Assembly (NCBI GenBank): GCA_036558005.1
Contig: DATBGO010000144.1
Coordinates: forward strand, 26,900 to 90,899
Source of the DNA: DATBGO01 sp036558005
GTDB taxonomy: Bacteria; Actinomycetota; Actinomycetes; Streptosporangiales; Streptosporangiaceae
Length of the DNA stretch: 64,000 nucleotides
Direction: 5' to 3'
Position 1 is the stretch's first letter; each line of letters starts with the position of its first letter. The notes under the pieces were generated by a model. The model saw nothing but the letters and a program-made list of their open reading frames with translations. It searched no databases and was not told the origin of the DNA. Shown piece by piece: positions 8,135 through 17,624 of the stretch. Position numbers and translations under genes: made by a program.

Positions 8135-8794
8135 GTGACCCGTCGCAGCGAGCAGCTCAGCCCGGAACTGCACGACTACCTGGTCGCCGCGAGCACCCCG
8201 CCCGACGAGGTGCTGCGCGACCTGGCCGAGGAGACCGCGCGCCGCTATCCGGACGCGGCCGGCATGCAGATCGGCCCCGAGCAGGGCACGTTCATGACGC
8301 TGCTGGCCCGGATCGGGCGGGCCAGCGCCGGGATCGAGGTCGGCACCTTCACCGGCTACTCCTCGATCTGCCTGGCCCGCGGGCTGGCGCCGGGCGGCAG
8401 GCTGCTGTGCTGCGACGTGAGCGAGGAGTGGACCTCGGTGGCGCGCCGGTACTGGCAGCGCGCCGGGCTGGAGCGCCAGATCGAGCTGCGGCTCGGCCCG
8501 GCCCTGGACACGCTGCGGGCGCTGCCCGCCGGGGCCGCGTTCGACCTGGCGTTCATCGACGCCGACAAGGCCGGCTACACCGGCTACTGGGACGAGATCG
8601 TGCCGCGGATCCGGCCGGGCGGGTTCATCCTGGCCGACAACACGCTCTCGCACGGCCGGGTCGTGCAGCCGGAGGAGCAGGACGCGAACGTCCGCGGGAT
8701 CCGCGATTTCAACGCCAGGGCCCGCGCCGACGGCCGTGTTGACCTTGTCCTGCTGCCGGTCGGCGACGGCCTCACCCTGGCATTCAGGAAATAA
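8135..8794 (+). CDS. Class I SAM-dependent O-methyltransferase
   Basis: The 219-residue protein belongs to the cation-dependent catechol/caffeoyl-CoA O-methyltransferase group. Motif I is GIEVGTFTGYSS, followed by LLCCDVSEEW, and the metal-binding FIDADKAGY and LADNTLSHG are intact, so Mg2+-dependent methylation of a vicinal diol is likely. The natural substrate cannot be read from the sequence. The GTG start at 8135 is preceded by a -10-like box 6 nt upstream. It is divergent from lgt with only 77 bp between starts. Confidence 0.88.
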   Translation: MTRRSEQLSPELHDYLVAASTPPDEVLRDLAEETARRYPDAAGMQIGPEQGTFMTLLARIGRASAGIEVGTFTGYSSICLARGLAPGGRLLCCDVSEEWTSVARRYWQRAGLERQIELRLGPALDTLRALPAGAAFDLAFIDADKAGYTGYWDEIVPRIRPGGFILADNTLSHGRVVQPEEQDANVRGIRDFNARARADGRVDLVLLPVGDGLTLAFRK

Positions 8795-8852
8795 CGGGGC
8801 ACCGGCGTTATCTCGGTCCGCTGACATGGGCACGATGGCGTTCGCGGATCGG

Positions 8853-8858
8853 TACGAT
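8853..8858 (+). promoter_or_regulatory. -10 box upstream of VOC gene
   Basis: TACGAT lies 8 nt before the ATG at 8867; a leaderless or nearly leaderless transcript is likely. Confidence 0.45.
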
Positions 8859-8866
8859 GTCCCGCT

Positions 8867-9241
8867 ATGGCGGCATTGTTCAACCGGATCATTCCGATCC
8901 TGTTCGTCAGCGACCTTGAGGCTGAACGGGACTTCTATGTCCGCCTTGGTTTCCACGTCACCTACGAGGGCCCCGAATACCCCGACTTCACCGCGCTCGG
9001 CCACGGCCCGGTCGAGTTCGGCCTCGAGCGCAAGCCCGGGTTCAACAGCGAGCGTCCCGACCAGGTGCTCGCCTGGCAGTTCGGGGTGTCCGACATCGAG
9101 CACGCCAAGCAGCAGCTGAAGGAAGCCGGGGTGCCCTTCACCGAGCAGCTGATGACGCCCACCGAGGACTGGCAGTACCGGCTGCTGCACGCCCGCACCC
9201 CCAACGGCTATCACTTGCTGCTGGAAGAGGGCAGCGACTAG
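8867..9241 (+). CDS. VOC/glyoxalase-fold protein
   Basis: A 124-residue single-domain protein with the beta-alpha-beta-beta-beta arrangement of the vicinal oxygen chelate superfamily: IIPILFVSDLEAERDFYVRLGF at the start (cut here to its idea: strand, then helix with the FY motif) and NGYHLLLEE at the end. Members include bleomycin-resistance-like binders, glyoxalases and dioxygenases. Clear metal-binding residues are not obvious; a Glu near the C-terminus (LEE) could be one. Function is therefore unassigned. A 9-bp hairpin follows its stop. Confidence 0.8.
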   Translation: MAALFNRIIPILFVSDLEAERDFYVRLGFHVTYEGPEYPDFTALGHGPVEFGLERKPGFNSERPDQVLAWQFGVSDIEHAKQQLKEAGVPFTEQLMTPTEDWQYRLLHARTPNGYHLLLEEGSD

Positions 9242-9268
9242 CGCCGCGCTGGGCGACAATGACGGGTG

Positions 9269-9290
9269 GCCGCGGCCGCCGGGCCGCGGC
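9269..9290 (+). terminator. Hairpin after VOC gene
   Basis: Perfect 9-bp arms (9269-9277 and 9282-9290) with a 4-nt loop, 28 bp after the VOC stop and before the GntR start. No U-tract, as usual in GC-rich actinomycetes. Confidence 0.5.
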
Positions 9291-9312
9291 GCCAGCCAGC
9301 GCGGGAGGGCCG

Positions 9313-10098
9313 ATGGGCGCGTCGACGGATCCGGTGTACCTGCGGGTCCTGGAGGACCTGCGCGGCCGGATCCTGGACGGCGTGCTGGCGCCTGGCGCCC
9401 GGGTGCCGTCCAGGAACGCGATCATCGCCAGGTACGGGGTCGGCGAGACCGCCGCCAAGCACGCCCTGCAGGTGCTGGCGACCGAGGGGCTGATCGAGGC
9501 CAGGGCGGGCTCGGGGTCCTACGTGCGGGAGGTGCCCGCGTCCGGGTACTTAGACCATGACCGGCTGCACTTCCCCGGCTCCCCGTTCGGCCTCAGCGAG
9601 CCGGCCGGCCGCCCCGGCGCGGCCGCCCCGCCCCCGGTCCGGCTCGCCTGGGAGCATCAGAGCGAGCTGCTGCCCGCGCCCGGGCACATCGCCAGGCGGC
9701 TGGGCCTGGACCCGGCCGGCGACAAGGTCATGGCCACCAGGTACCTGCTCAGCGCGGACGGGGAGCCGGTCCAGCTGGCGGTCAGCTACGAGCCGGCCAG
9801 GCTCACCGCGCAGACCCCGGTCGCCGAGCCGGAGCAGGGCCCGCTGGCGGGCCGCGGGGTGATCGAGCGGATGGCGTCGATCGGGATCACGGTGGACCAG
9901 GTGGCGGAGGAGATATCGGTGCGGCCCGCGCTGTGCGCGGAGGCGGGCGCGCTGGCGGTGCCGCCCGGCGCGCCGGTGCTGCTGGTCGAGCGGCTGCACC
10001 TGGCCGGAGAGCGGCCGGTGGAGGCCGGCGAGATCGTCATCGCCGCGGAGCGGTTCCGGCTGCGCTACCGCACCGCGGTGCCGGCCCCGGCGCCATGA
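9313..10098 (+). CDS. GntR-family regulator with UTRA domain (HutC type)
   Basis: The 261-residue regulator has an N-terminal winged helix (about residues 5-75: LRGRILDG, GARVPSRNAI, VGETAAKHALQVLATEGLIEA) and a C-terminal UTRA ligand domain (about 105-250) with a family-typical VLLVERLHL segment. The start at 9313 follows GGGAGG at a short spacing; an ATG at 9259 would read through the upstream hairpin. UTRA domains bind small sugars, amino acids or histidine derivatives. The ATGA overlap with the next acetyltransferase gene and the GH38 gene 500 bp further on suggest that it controls glycan-related genes, but the ligand is unknown. Confidence 0.87.
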   Translation: MGASTDPVYLRVLEDLRGRILDGVLAPGARVPSRNAIIARYGVGETAAKHALQVLATEGLIEARAGSGSYVREVPASGYLDHDRLHFPGSPFGLSEPAGRPGAAAPPPVRLAWEHQSELLPAPGHIARRLGLDPAGDKVMATRYLLSADGEPVQLAVSYEPARLTAQTPVAEPEQGPLAGRGVIERMASIGITVDQVAEEISVRPALCAEAGALAVPPGAPVLLVERLHLAGERPVEAGEIVIAAERFRLRYRTAVPAPAP

Positions 10099-10571
10099 TC
10101 AGGCCAGCCGTCCGGGCCGACGTGCCCGGCATCTGCCGGCTGATCCGCGAGCTGGCCGAGTACGAGCGGTCCGGGCACGAGGTCACCGGGACCGAGGACG
10201 ACCTGGCCGCCGCCCTGTTCGGCCCGGCGCCCGCGGTGTACGCGCACGTCGCCGAGCACGAGGGCGAGCTGGCCGGGTTCGCGCTGTGGTTCCTCAACTA
10301 CTCCACCTGGCTCGGCCGTCACGGCATCTACCTGGAGGACCTGTACGTCACGCCGCAGCTGCGCGGGCACGGCTACGGCCGGGCGCTGCTGGCCGAGCTG
10401 GCGGGCCTGTGCGCGGACCGGGGCTACGGCAGGCTGGAATGGTGGGTGCTGGACTGGAATTCACCCGCGATCGGCTTCTACGCCAGCCTGGGCGCCGAGC
10501 CGATGGACGAGTGGACGGTGCACCGGCTGACGGGACCCGCGCTGCGCGCGCTCGCGGCCCGGCGCGGCTAG
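10095..10571 (+). CDS. GNAT acetyltransferase, diamine acetyltransferase-like
   Basis: This 158-residue protein resembles the SSAT (spermidine/spermine N1-acetyltransferase) branch: NYSTWLGRHGIYLEDLYV, the acetyl-CoA loop PQLRGHGYGRALL, and VLDWNSPAIGFYASLGA. It probably acetylates a polyamine or diamine using acetyl-CoA. The ATG at 10095 overlaps the stop of the GntR gene as ATGA, so the two are translationally coupled. Given the lysine module nearby, a diamine or beta-lysine-type substrate is conceivable but unproven. Confidence 0.85.
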   Translation: MIRPAVRADVPGICRLIRELAEYERSGHEVTGTEDDLAAALFGPAPAVYAHVAEHEGELAGFALWFLNYSTWLGRHGIYLEDLYVTPQLRGHGYGRALLAELAGLCADRGYGRLEWWVLDWNSPAIGFYASLGAEPMDEWTVHRLTGPALRALAARRG

Positions 10572-10593
10572 CCGGCGCGTGCGACGATGAGGC

Positions 10594-13500
10594 ATGCGGA
10601 TAGCCGCGGTCGCCGCCACGGAGCTGTTCACCGGCACCGCCCTGCGTCCCGCGCAGGTGGTCAGGGTCACCCTGGCCGGGCACGGGCCGGACGCCGCGGC
10701 GCAGGCCGGGCAGCCGGTCACCGTGACGGTCGCGGGGCCGGGCGTCAGCACCCCGGACCCGGCGGTGACCCGGTGCCCGGGCCCGGGGCAGGAAGCCGCC
10801 GCCGAGGTGGCGGTCGAGATCGCGGCCCCGGCGGCGCCGGGCAGCACCCGGCAGGTGACCGCGGCCGCCGCGCTGCACGGCGGGCAGCGGGCCGAGCTGC
10901 CCGCCGCGATCAGCGTCGCGGAGGCCGGCTGGACCATGTGGATGGTCAGCCACTTCCACTACGACCCGGTCTGGTGGAGCACCCAGGGCCAGTTCACCCA
11001 GTCCCGGATCTTCCTGCCTGAGGCCGACGGCAGCCTGCCCGACTCCAGGACCGCGTTCGAGCTGGTCCGGCTGCACCTGGCGGCGGCCAGGACCGACCCG
11101 GACTACAAGTTCGTGCTCGCCGAGATCGACTACCTCAAGCCGTACTTCGACGCGCACCCGGGCGACCGCGCGGACCTGCTCAGCTTCATCGCCGCGGGCC
11201 GGGTCGAGATCGTCGGCGGCAGCTACAACGAGCCGAACACGAACCTGACCAGCGCCGAGTCCACGATCCGCAACGCCGTGCACGGCCTGGCCTACCAGCG
11301 GGAGATGCTGGGCGCCGACCCGGCCACGGCGTGGATGCTGGACAGCTTCGGCCACGACCCCGGCTACCCGGGGCTGATGGCCGCGGCCGGGCTGGCCGAG
11401 TCGGCCTGGGCCAGGGGCCCCTACCACCAGTGGGGGCCGCAGCGCACCGTCGGCGACAACCGGCGGATGCAGTTCGCGTCGGAGTTCGAGTGGCTGTCGC
11501 CCGACGGCGGCGGGCTGCTGACCAGCTACATGGCCAACCACTACGGCGCGGGCTGGGTGACCCACCAGGCGGCCACCGCCGCCGCCGCCGCCGAGGCCGC
11601 CCTGGAGCAGTTCCGCCAGCTGGCGCCGGTCGCCGCCACCCGCAACGTGCTGCTGCCGGTCGGCGCCGACCACGTGATCCCGTCCCGCTGGGTCACCGCG
11701 ATCCACCGGGACTGGAACGCCAGGTACGTGTGGCCGCGGTTCGTCACCGCGCTGCCCTGCGAGTTCTTCGCCGCGGTGCGCAAGGACGCGGCCAGCCGCG
11801 ACACCTGGATCACCCCGCAGACCAGGGACATGAACCCGGTGTACCCCGGCAAGGACGTCTCCTACATCGACACCAAGCAGGCCCAGCGCGCGGCCGAGGT
11901 GGCGGTGGCCGGCGGCGAGCGGCTGGCCACCCTGGCCTGGCTGCACGGCGCCGCCTACCCGGTGCGCTCGCTGGACAAGGCGTGGCGGCTGCTGGCCTTC
12001 GGCGCGCATCACGACGCGATCACCGGGACCGAGTCCGACCAGGTCTACCTGGACCTGCTGGCGGGCTGGCGGGAGGCCTGCGAGCGCGGCGAGGAGGCCG
12101 GCCGGCGGGCGGCCGGGCACCTGGCCGGGCTCGCCGACACCACCGGGCCGCCGGGCAGCGTCCCGGTCGCCGTCTTCAACACCCTGTCCCGCCCGCGTTC
12201 TGGCCTGGTCACCGTGACGGTGGAGTTCGCCGCGCCGGGGCCGCGCGAGGCCGGGCTGGCCGACGGCACCGGGGCGGCGCTGGGCTGCCTGGCGGCCGGC
12301 CAGCGGCGGCACCCCGACGGCACCCTGGCCGCGGTGACGCTGACCTTCCTGGCCGCCGGGGTGCCCGCGCTCGGCTACCGCACCTACTGGGCCGGGCAGG
12401 CCAGGGCCGGCCAGCCCGCCGCGGCCGGCTGGGCGGACCTGCCCGGCCAGGTGATCGAGAACGAGTTCTTCACCGTGACCGCCGACCCGGCCCGCGGCGG
12501 CGCCCTCAGCCAGGTCACCGACCGGCGGTCCGGGCAGGACCTGCTGGCGGGCCCGGGCAACGACCTGATCCTGCAGGAGGAGTACAGCCAGCACCCGCGC
12601 TGGGGCGAGGGCCCGTGGCTGCTGTCGGTCAAGGGCCCGGGCACCCGGTCGTCGCGGCGCCCGGCCGCGGTGCGCGCCCAGCGCTGCCCGGCGGGCTCGC
12701 GGCTGGTCGCCGGGTTCAGCCTCGGCGGTCTGCGGGTGACCCAGGAGACGCTGCTGTGGGACGGCGCGGACCGGGTGGAGTTCCGCACCCACCTGGACGG
12801 CGCGATCGGGCAGGACCGGCTGCTGCGGGTCGCGTTCCCGGCCCGGGTGCCCGGCGGGCTGCCGGTGTTCCAGGCCGCGACCGCGGTCATCGGCCGCACC
12901 CCCGGCAGCCCCGACGCCGACGCGGGCGAGCACTCGTTCAGCCTCGACTGCCCGGCGCACGAATGGTTCGCCGCCGGGTCGACGGCGCGGGTGGCGCTGG
13001 GCGGCGGCGGGCGCCGGGCCATCGGCGTCGCCGAGGTCATAACCCCCGGTAACGCCATCAGGGAGCCGGTCAGGTCGCTGATGCTGGCGCTGGCCCGCGC
13101 TGGCGTGACCGCGACCTGCTCGCTGGCCGGCGGCCCGCGCTACGGCTCGATCGACGCCGACTCGAACCTGCCTGACGTGCGGATCACGCTGGGCGGCCCC
13201 GGGCAGAACCCGTTCACCGCCAGCGTGCTCGCCGCCGCCGGGCCCGGCCCGGCCGCGGACCTGGCCGCCCAGCTCGCCGCCGGTCAGGCCGCCCGGGTCT
13301 GGGTGCCCGCCGGGCGCGGCCGGGCGCAGGCGTTCGCCCCCGGCGCCGACCTGCGCGGCCCGGCTGACCTGCCGGTGCTGATCGTGGCGGGCGGGGACCT
13401 GGCCGCCGCGGTCGAGGCGGTCGCCGCCGACCTGGCCGACGCGGTCATCGAGGTGCCGGCCGGCCCGGCGGGCACGGGGCAGCACGGGCCGGGCGCTGAC

Positions 13501-14976
13501 CTGGCCGGGCACAGCGTCGCGCTGCTGAACCGGGGCACCCCGGGCAGCCTGGTCACCCCGGACGGGGTGCTGCTGATGTCGCTGATGCGGGCCTGCAGCG
13601 GGTGGCCGTGCGGGGTCTGGATCGACGGCGAGAAGCGCACCGTGCCCGACGGCAGCAGCTTCGCCTTTCAGCACTGGAGCCACACCTTCGAGTACGCGCT
13701 GGCCGCCGGGCCCGGCGACTGGCGCGGCGCCGGGTTCGCGCTGGCCGGCGAGGAGTACAACCACGGGCTGCTGGCCGTCCAGGCCAGCCAGCATCCCGGC
13801 CCGCTGCCCGCGCTGGCCAGCCTGGCCGAGGTCACCCCGCCGCAGGTGTCGGTGTCGGCGCTGAAGCCGCGCGGCAACCCGCTGTCCCCGGCCGGCCAGC
13901 CCGGCCGGGAAGCCGGGATCACGGTGCGGCTGCGGGACCTGTCCGGGGCGGCGGGCCCGGTGCCGGCCCGGCTGCGGCTGCGCGGCGGGGTGGCCGCCGC
14001 GGCCGGCACCGACCTGTGCGAGCGGCAGCACGGCCCGGACCTGCCGGTCAGCGGCGGCGCGGTGGCCGCGGCGGTGCCCCCCTCCGGATTCGCCACGCTG
14101 TGGCTGCGCCCGGCCGCCGCGCCAGCCCCGCCCCGGCCCGCCGGGGAGGCCGGCCAGGCGGCCGGCCCGGCCGACCCGGCCGAGCCCGCCCAGCCGGTCT
14201 TCACCAGGTACTGGCTGCACGGCAAGGGCCCCGCCCCGGCCGGCAACCTGCCGGTGGCGGTGCACCTGTCCCCCGCCAGGATCGCGCTGGCGGTGCCCGG
14301 CGAGCCCGCCGCCGCGGCCAGGGCCCGGATCGCGCTCACCGTCGCGTGCGGCCAGGACGGCGCGGCCGGCCAGCTCACGCTGGCGGTCCCGGCGCAGCTC
14401 ACCGTCGCGCCAGCCGGGCCGCTGCGCTATGACCTGCCCGCCCGCGGCCACGCCAGCTGGGACCTGGAGGTGCGGCCCGCGCCCGGCGCGCCGGGCGGCC
14501 GGTACTATCTCGCCGCGCAGGCCCCCGACCCGGGCGGGCAGCTCACCGAGGACGCGATCCTGGTCACCGTCGGCGAGCCCGCCCCGCCCCCGCTGGACCT
14601 GCCGCTGGACGAGCTGCTGCCGCGCTACCTGGCCGGCCAGCAGGCCGACGGGGACGAGGTTCAGGTGCGGCTGCTGACCCCGCGGCTGCGGATCGAGCCG
14701 GGCGGCGAGGCCGACCTGGTAGCTACGGTGCGTAACAACACGGCCGCGCAGATCCGCGGCGAGGCGCAGCTGATCTCGCCGCACGGCAGCTGGGCGGCCG
14801 CGCGGCCGTGGGCCCGCGGTTTCCTGGCCGGGCCCGGGCAGGAACTGGCGTTGCGCTTCCCGGTCCGGGTACCCGCTGCCGAGCGTCCGGGGCAGGACTG
14901 GTGGGCCCTGGTCAAAGTCGCCTATTTCGGCAGCCTCAGGTACAGTGAAGCTGCCGCAGTGATCATTGGTGGCTGA
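10594..14976 (+). CDS. GH38 alpha-mannosidase, multidomain
   Basis: A 1460-residue retaining alpha-mannosidase. The catalytic domain starts near residue 113 with the zinc-site motif VSHFHYDPVWW (His120, His122, Asp124); the nucleophile is Asp250 in WMLDSFGHDP; NEPNTNL and GAHHDAITGTESDQVY (His472/473) complete the active site. The middle domain and beta-sandwich of the family follow to about residue 900. Before the catalytic domain lies an unusual Ala/Pro/Val-rich region of about 110 residues that looks like a small beta-domain, and the last 250 residues look like a NEW3-type beta-sandwich. No signal peptide is visible, so it is probably cytoplasmic, acting on imported mannosides. It follows the GntR and GNAT genes and may be regulated with them. 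Confidence 0.93.
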   Translation: MRIAAVAATELFTGTALRPAQVVRVTLAGHGPDAAAQAGQPVTVTVAGPGVSTPDPAVTRCPGPGQEAAAEVAVEIAAPAAPGSTRQVTAAAALHGGQRAELPAAISVAEAGWTMWMVSHFHYDPVWWSTQGQFTQSRIFLPEADGSLPDSRTAFELVRLHLAAARTDPDYKFVLAEIDYLKPYFDAHPGDRADLLSFIAAGRVEIVGGSYNEPNTNLTSAESTIRNAVHGLAYQREMLGADPATAWMLDSFGHDPGYPGLMAAAGLAESAWARGPYHQWGPQRTVGDNRRMQFASEFEWLSPDGGGLLTSYMANHYGAGWVTHQAATAAAAAEAALEQFRQLAPVAATRNVLLPVGADHVIPSRWVTAIHRDWNARYVWPRFVTALPCEFFAAVRKDAASRDTWITPQTRDMNPVYPGKDVSYIDTKQAQRAAEVAVAGGERLATLAWLHGAAYPVRSLDKAWRLLAFGAHHDAITGTESDQVYLDLLAGWREACERGEEAGRRAAGHLAGLADTTGPPGSVPVAVFNTLSRPRSGLVTVTVEFAAPGPREAGLADGTGAALGCLAAGQRRHPDGTLAAVTLTFLAAGVPALGYRTYWAGQARAGQPAAAGWADLPGQVIENEFFTVTADPARGGALSQVTDRRSGQDLLAGPGNDLILQEEYSQHPRWGEGPWLLSVKGPGTRSSRRPAAVRAQRCPAGSRLVAGFSLGGLRVTQETLLWDGADRVEFRTHLDGAIGQDRLLRVAFPARVPGGLPVFQAATAVIGRTPGSPDADAGEHSFSLDCPAHEWFAAGSTARVALGGGGRRAIGVAEVITPGNAIREPVRSLMLALARAGVTATCSLAGGPRYGSIDADSNLPDVRITLGGPGQNPFTASVLAAAGPGPAADLAAQLAAGQAARVWVPAGRGRAQAFAPGADLRGPADLPVLIVAGGDLAAAVEAVAADLADAVIEVPAGPAGTGQHGPGADLAGHSVALLNRGTPGSLVTPDGVLLMSLMRACSGWPCGVWIDGEKRTVPDGSSFAFQHWSHTFEYALAAGPGDWRGAGFALAGEEYNHGLLAVQASQHPGPLPALASLAEVTPPQVSVSALKPRGNPLSPAGQPGREAGITVRLRDLSGAAGPVPARLRLRGGVAAAAGTDLCERQHGPDLPVSGGAVAAAVPPSGFATLWLRPAAAPAPPRPAGEAGQAAGPADPAEPAQPVFTRYWLHGKGPAPAGNLPVAVHLSPARIALAVPGEPAAAARARIALTVACGQDGAAGQLTLAVPAQLTVAPAGPLRYDLPARGHASWDLEVRPAPGAPGGRYYLAAQAPDPGGQLTEDAILVTVGEPAPPPLDLPLDELLPRYLAGQQADGDEVQVRLLTPRLRIEPGGEADLVATVRNNTAAQIRGEAQLISPHGSWAAARPWARGFLAGPGQELALRFPVRVPAAERPGQDWWALVKVAYFGSLRYSEAAAVIIGG

Positions 14977-15098
14977 GGATGCGCGCGCCTGGCGCCGCCG
15001 CGGGATGAGCGGTTCCCGCTGACGGCCCGGTCCGCGGGCGGCTCGCGCGGAACGGACATCTGGTGAGATCCTGGACATGATGGCGATCCAAAAGACCG

Positions 15099-17624
15099 AT
15101 GACCGCTGAGATTGCAGCTACCCTCGGCAATCTCCCGGCGGAGCCGAACAGCTTCGTGGGCCGCGAGCGGGACATAGCGGAGCTCGCCCAGCTGCTCGGC
15201 GACGTGCGCGCGCTGACCCTGTGCGGCCCTGGCGGCATCGGCAAGACCCGGCTGGCGCTGCGGCTGGCGTGCGAGATCGTCCCCGGCTTCCCCGACGGGG
15301 CCTGGCTGGTCGAGCTCGCCGACACCACCGACCCGGCGCTGCTGCCCCGGCGGATCGCGACCGCGCTGGGGGTCAGGGAGGAGCCGGACCGGCCGCTGGC
15401 CGAGACCCTCGCCGACGCGCTCAGGCCGCGCGCGCTGCTGCTGATCCTGGACACCTGCGAGCACGTCGTGGACGCCTGCGCGGCCCTGGTGCACCAGCTG
15501 CTGGCCGGCTGCCCGGGGCTGCGGCTGATCGCGACCAGCAGGGAGCCGCTGCGGGTGCGCGGCGAGACGGTGTGGCGGGTGCCGCCGCTGGCGGTCCCGG
15601 ACGGGCCCGCCGCTGGCGACCCGGCCGGGCACGAGGCAATCCGGCTGTTCGTCGAGCGGGCCGCCGCGGCCCGGCCCGGGTTCACCCTGGCGGACGCCAA
15701 TTCCAGCGCGGTGGCCAGCCTGTGCCGGACCCTGGACGGGATGCCGCTGGCGATCGAGCTGGCGGCCGCGCGGGTGCGGGCGCTGTCCATCGAGCAGATC
15801 GCGGGCCGGCTCGGCGACCGGTTCCGGCTGCTGGCCTCCGGCGACCGGACCGCGCCGCCCCGGCAGCAGACCCTGCGCGCCGCGGTGGACTGGAGCTACG
15901 AGCTGCTCACCGGGCCCGAGCAGACCCTGCTGCGGCGGCTGTCGGTGTTCACCGGGTGGAACCTGGAGATGGCCGAGCAGGTGTGCGCGGACGAGGTGAT
16001 CCCGGCCGGCCAGGTACTGGACCTGCTCGTGGCGCTGATCGACAAGTCGCTGGTGACGCTGGACGGCGAGCTGGACGGCGACGCCAGGTACCGGCTGCTG
16101 GACACGATCAGGGAATACGCCGCGGACCGGCTGGCCGCCTCCGGCGAGCAGGAGGCGGTCCGGCTCCGGCACCGGGACTACCTGGTGAACCTGGTGGACT
16201 CGGTGGTGGCGCGGGCGTTCGTGCGCGGCGACCCGCCCTGGCCGGTCCGGGTGGCGCTGTACCGCAGGGTGGAGGCCGAGCGGGGCAATTTCGATGCCGC
16301 CCTCGGGCTGTGCCTGGAGCGGGGCGAAGCCGCTGAGGGACTGCACCTGTGCTCGGCGCTGCGCTCCCCCTGGATCGCCTACGGTGACGTGGGCGAGGGC
16401 GCGGGCTGGTTCGACCGGTTCTTCGCGCTGGCCGGCCCCCCGGTGCCCGGCCAGCTGCGGGCCAGGGCGCTGATGCACCGGGCCGAGCTCGCGTTCGAGC
16501 AGCAGGACTACCCGATGACCGCGCGGTCGGCCCAGGCCGGGCTGGAGCTGTGCCAGGCCGGGGGCGGCCAGGGCGCGGCCATCGGGCTGCGGATGCTCGC
16601 GCTGACCACGATGCGGGCGGGCCGGGCGGACGAGGCGCTCGCCCAGGCCGGCGCCGCGGCCGCGGCCGCGGCCAGGGACGGCGATGACTGGGAAGAGGGC
16701 CTGGCGCTGTCGGTCCGGGCCACGGTGCTGGCCCGGATGGGCCAGCTGACCGAGGCCGAGCGCGCCTACCAGGTGGCGCTGGACGTGCTGCGGGACAACA
16801 ACGGCTGGGGCGTGGCGCAGGCGCTGTCCGGGTCCGGCGGCGTGGCCAGGGCCCGCGGCGACCACGCCGCGGCGATGCGGCACTTCACCGCCGCGCTCGA
16901 GCTGTACCGGGCGATCGGCGCCCGGCCGGAGATCGCCCGCTGCCTGGCGGGCATCGGCTGGCTGGCGATGGCCCAGGGCGACACCGCGCTGGCGGCGGGC
17001 AGCCTGGCCGAGAGCCTGCGGCTGTCGCTGGCCACCGGGCAGCGGCTGGCGATCGCCCGCGGGCTGCAGGCGGCGGCCGCGCTGGCCGCCGCGCGCGGCG
17101 AACTGCCCAAGGCGGCCCGGCTGGCGGGCGCGGAGCTGGCGCTGCTGGAGGCGATCGGGCACCGGCGGTCGCGGTCCGCCCGGTCCCAGGCCGACCAGCT
17201 GCTCGGGCTGGCCCGCCGCGAGCTGGGCGAGCCGGCCGTCAGCGCGCTGCTGGCCGCGGGCCGGGCGCTGAGCCCGTACGCGGCGGTGCGCGAGGCCACC
17301 GACGCCGCCGCCCCCGACCTGGCCCCGGCCGGGCCGGAGAGCCCGCCCTGGCCGGCCCGCCCCGGCACTGCCAGGTCCGGCACTGCCAGGCCCGGCACTG
17401 CCAGGCCCGGCCTGCCGGGCGCGTCCGTGCTGACCGCCAGGGAACGGGAGATAGCGGCGCTGATCGCCCGCGGCCTGTCCAACCGGGGCATCGCCGGGGA
17501 ACTGGTGATCAGCCCGGCGACCGCGGCCAGGCACGTCGCGAACATCTTCACCAAGCTGGGCCTGCGGTCCCGGGCTCAGGTGGCCGCCTGGGTCGCCGAG
17601 CGGCAGGCCCGCGAGCAGGGCTGA
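15099..17624 (+). CDS. LuxR-type regulator with AAA/NB-ARC-like NTPase and TPR
   Basis: An 841-residue regulator. After SFVGRERDI, a Walker A GPGGIGKT (residues 43-50) and Walker B-like LLLILDTCEH define a STAND NTPase; the ATSREPLRVRGE sensor segment follows. Residues about 360-700 are helical repeats (TPR-like). The C-terminal about 60 residues form a LuxR HTH: LTAREREIAALIARGLSNRGIAGEL, with the usual recognition helix. The linker before the HTH contains three copies of a P/S-G-T-A-R unit. STAND regulators sense ligands through the repeats; target genes are unknown. There is no clear ribosome-binding sequence before the chosen ATG. Confidence 0.9.
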   Translation: MTAEIAATLGNLPAEPNSFVGRERDIAELAQLLGDVRALTLCGPGGIGKTRLALRLACEIVPGFPDGAWLVELADTTDPALLPRRIATALGVREEPDRPLAETLADALRPRALLLILDTCEHVVDACAALVHQLLAGCPGLRLIATSREPLRVRGETVWRVPPLAVPDGPAAGDPAGHEAIRLFVERAAAARPGFTLADANSSAVASLCRTLDGMPLAIELAAARVRALSIEQIAGRLGDRFRLLASGDRTAPPRQQTLRAAVDWSYELLTGPEQTLLRRLSVFTGWNLEMAEQVCADEVIPAGQVLDLLVALIDKSLVTLDGELDGDARYRLLDTIREYAADRLAASGEQEAVRLRHRDYLVNLVDSVVARAFVRGDPPWPVRVALYRRVEAERGNFDAALGLCLERGEAAEGLHLCSALRSPWIAYGDVGEGAGWFDRFFALAGPPVPGQLRARALMHRAELAFEQQDYPMTARSAQAGLELCQAGGGQGAAIGLRMLALTTMRAGRADEALAQAGAAAAAAARDGDDWEEGLALSVRATVLARMGQLTEAERAYQVALDVLRDNNGWGVAQALSGSGGVARARGDHAAAMRHFTAALELYRAIGARPEIARCLAGIGWLAMAQGDTALAAGSLAESLRLSLATGQRLAIARGLQAAAALAAARGELPKAARLAGAELALLEAIGHRRSRSARSQADQLLGLARRELGEPAVSALLAAGRALSPYAAVREATDAAAPDLAPAGPESPPWPARPGTARSGTARPGTARPGLPGASVLTAREREIAALIARGLSNRGIAGELVISPATAARHVANIFTKLGLRSRAQVAAWVAERQAREQG
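17362..17406 (+). repeat. Three 15-bp tandem repeats in the LuxR-regulator linker
   Basis: CCGGCACTGCCAGGY occurs three times head to tail (17362, 17377, 17392) and encodes repeated [PS]GTAR. It sits in the flexible linker before the HTH and could vary in copy number. Confidence 0.85.

Noticed and set aside
8867..9241. Specific bleomycin-resistance protein
   Set aside because: The VOC fold is clear but no residues identify drug binding, so only the fold is reported.
10348..15078. 1576-codon open frame antisense to the GH38 gene
   Set aside because: Its product is a low-complexity Arg/Gly/Pro/Gln string; the sense strand has an intact mannosidase. Long antisense frames are common at this GC content.
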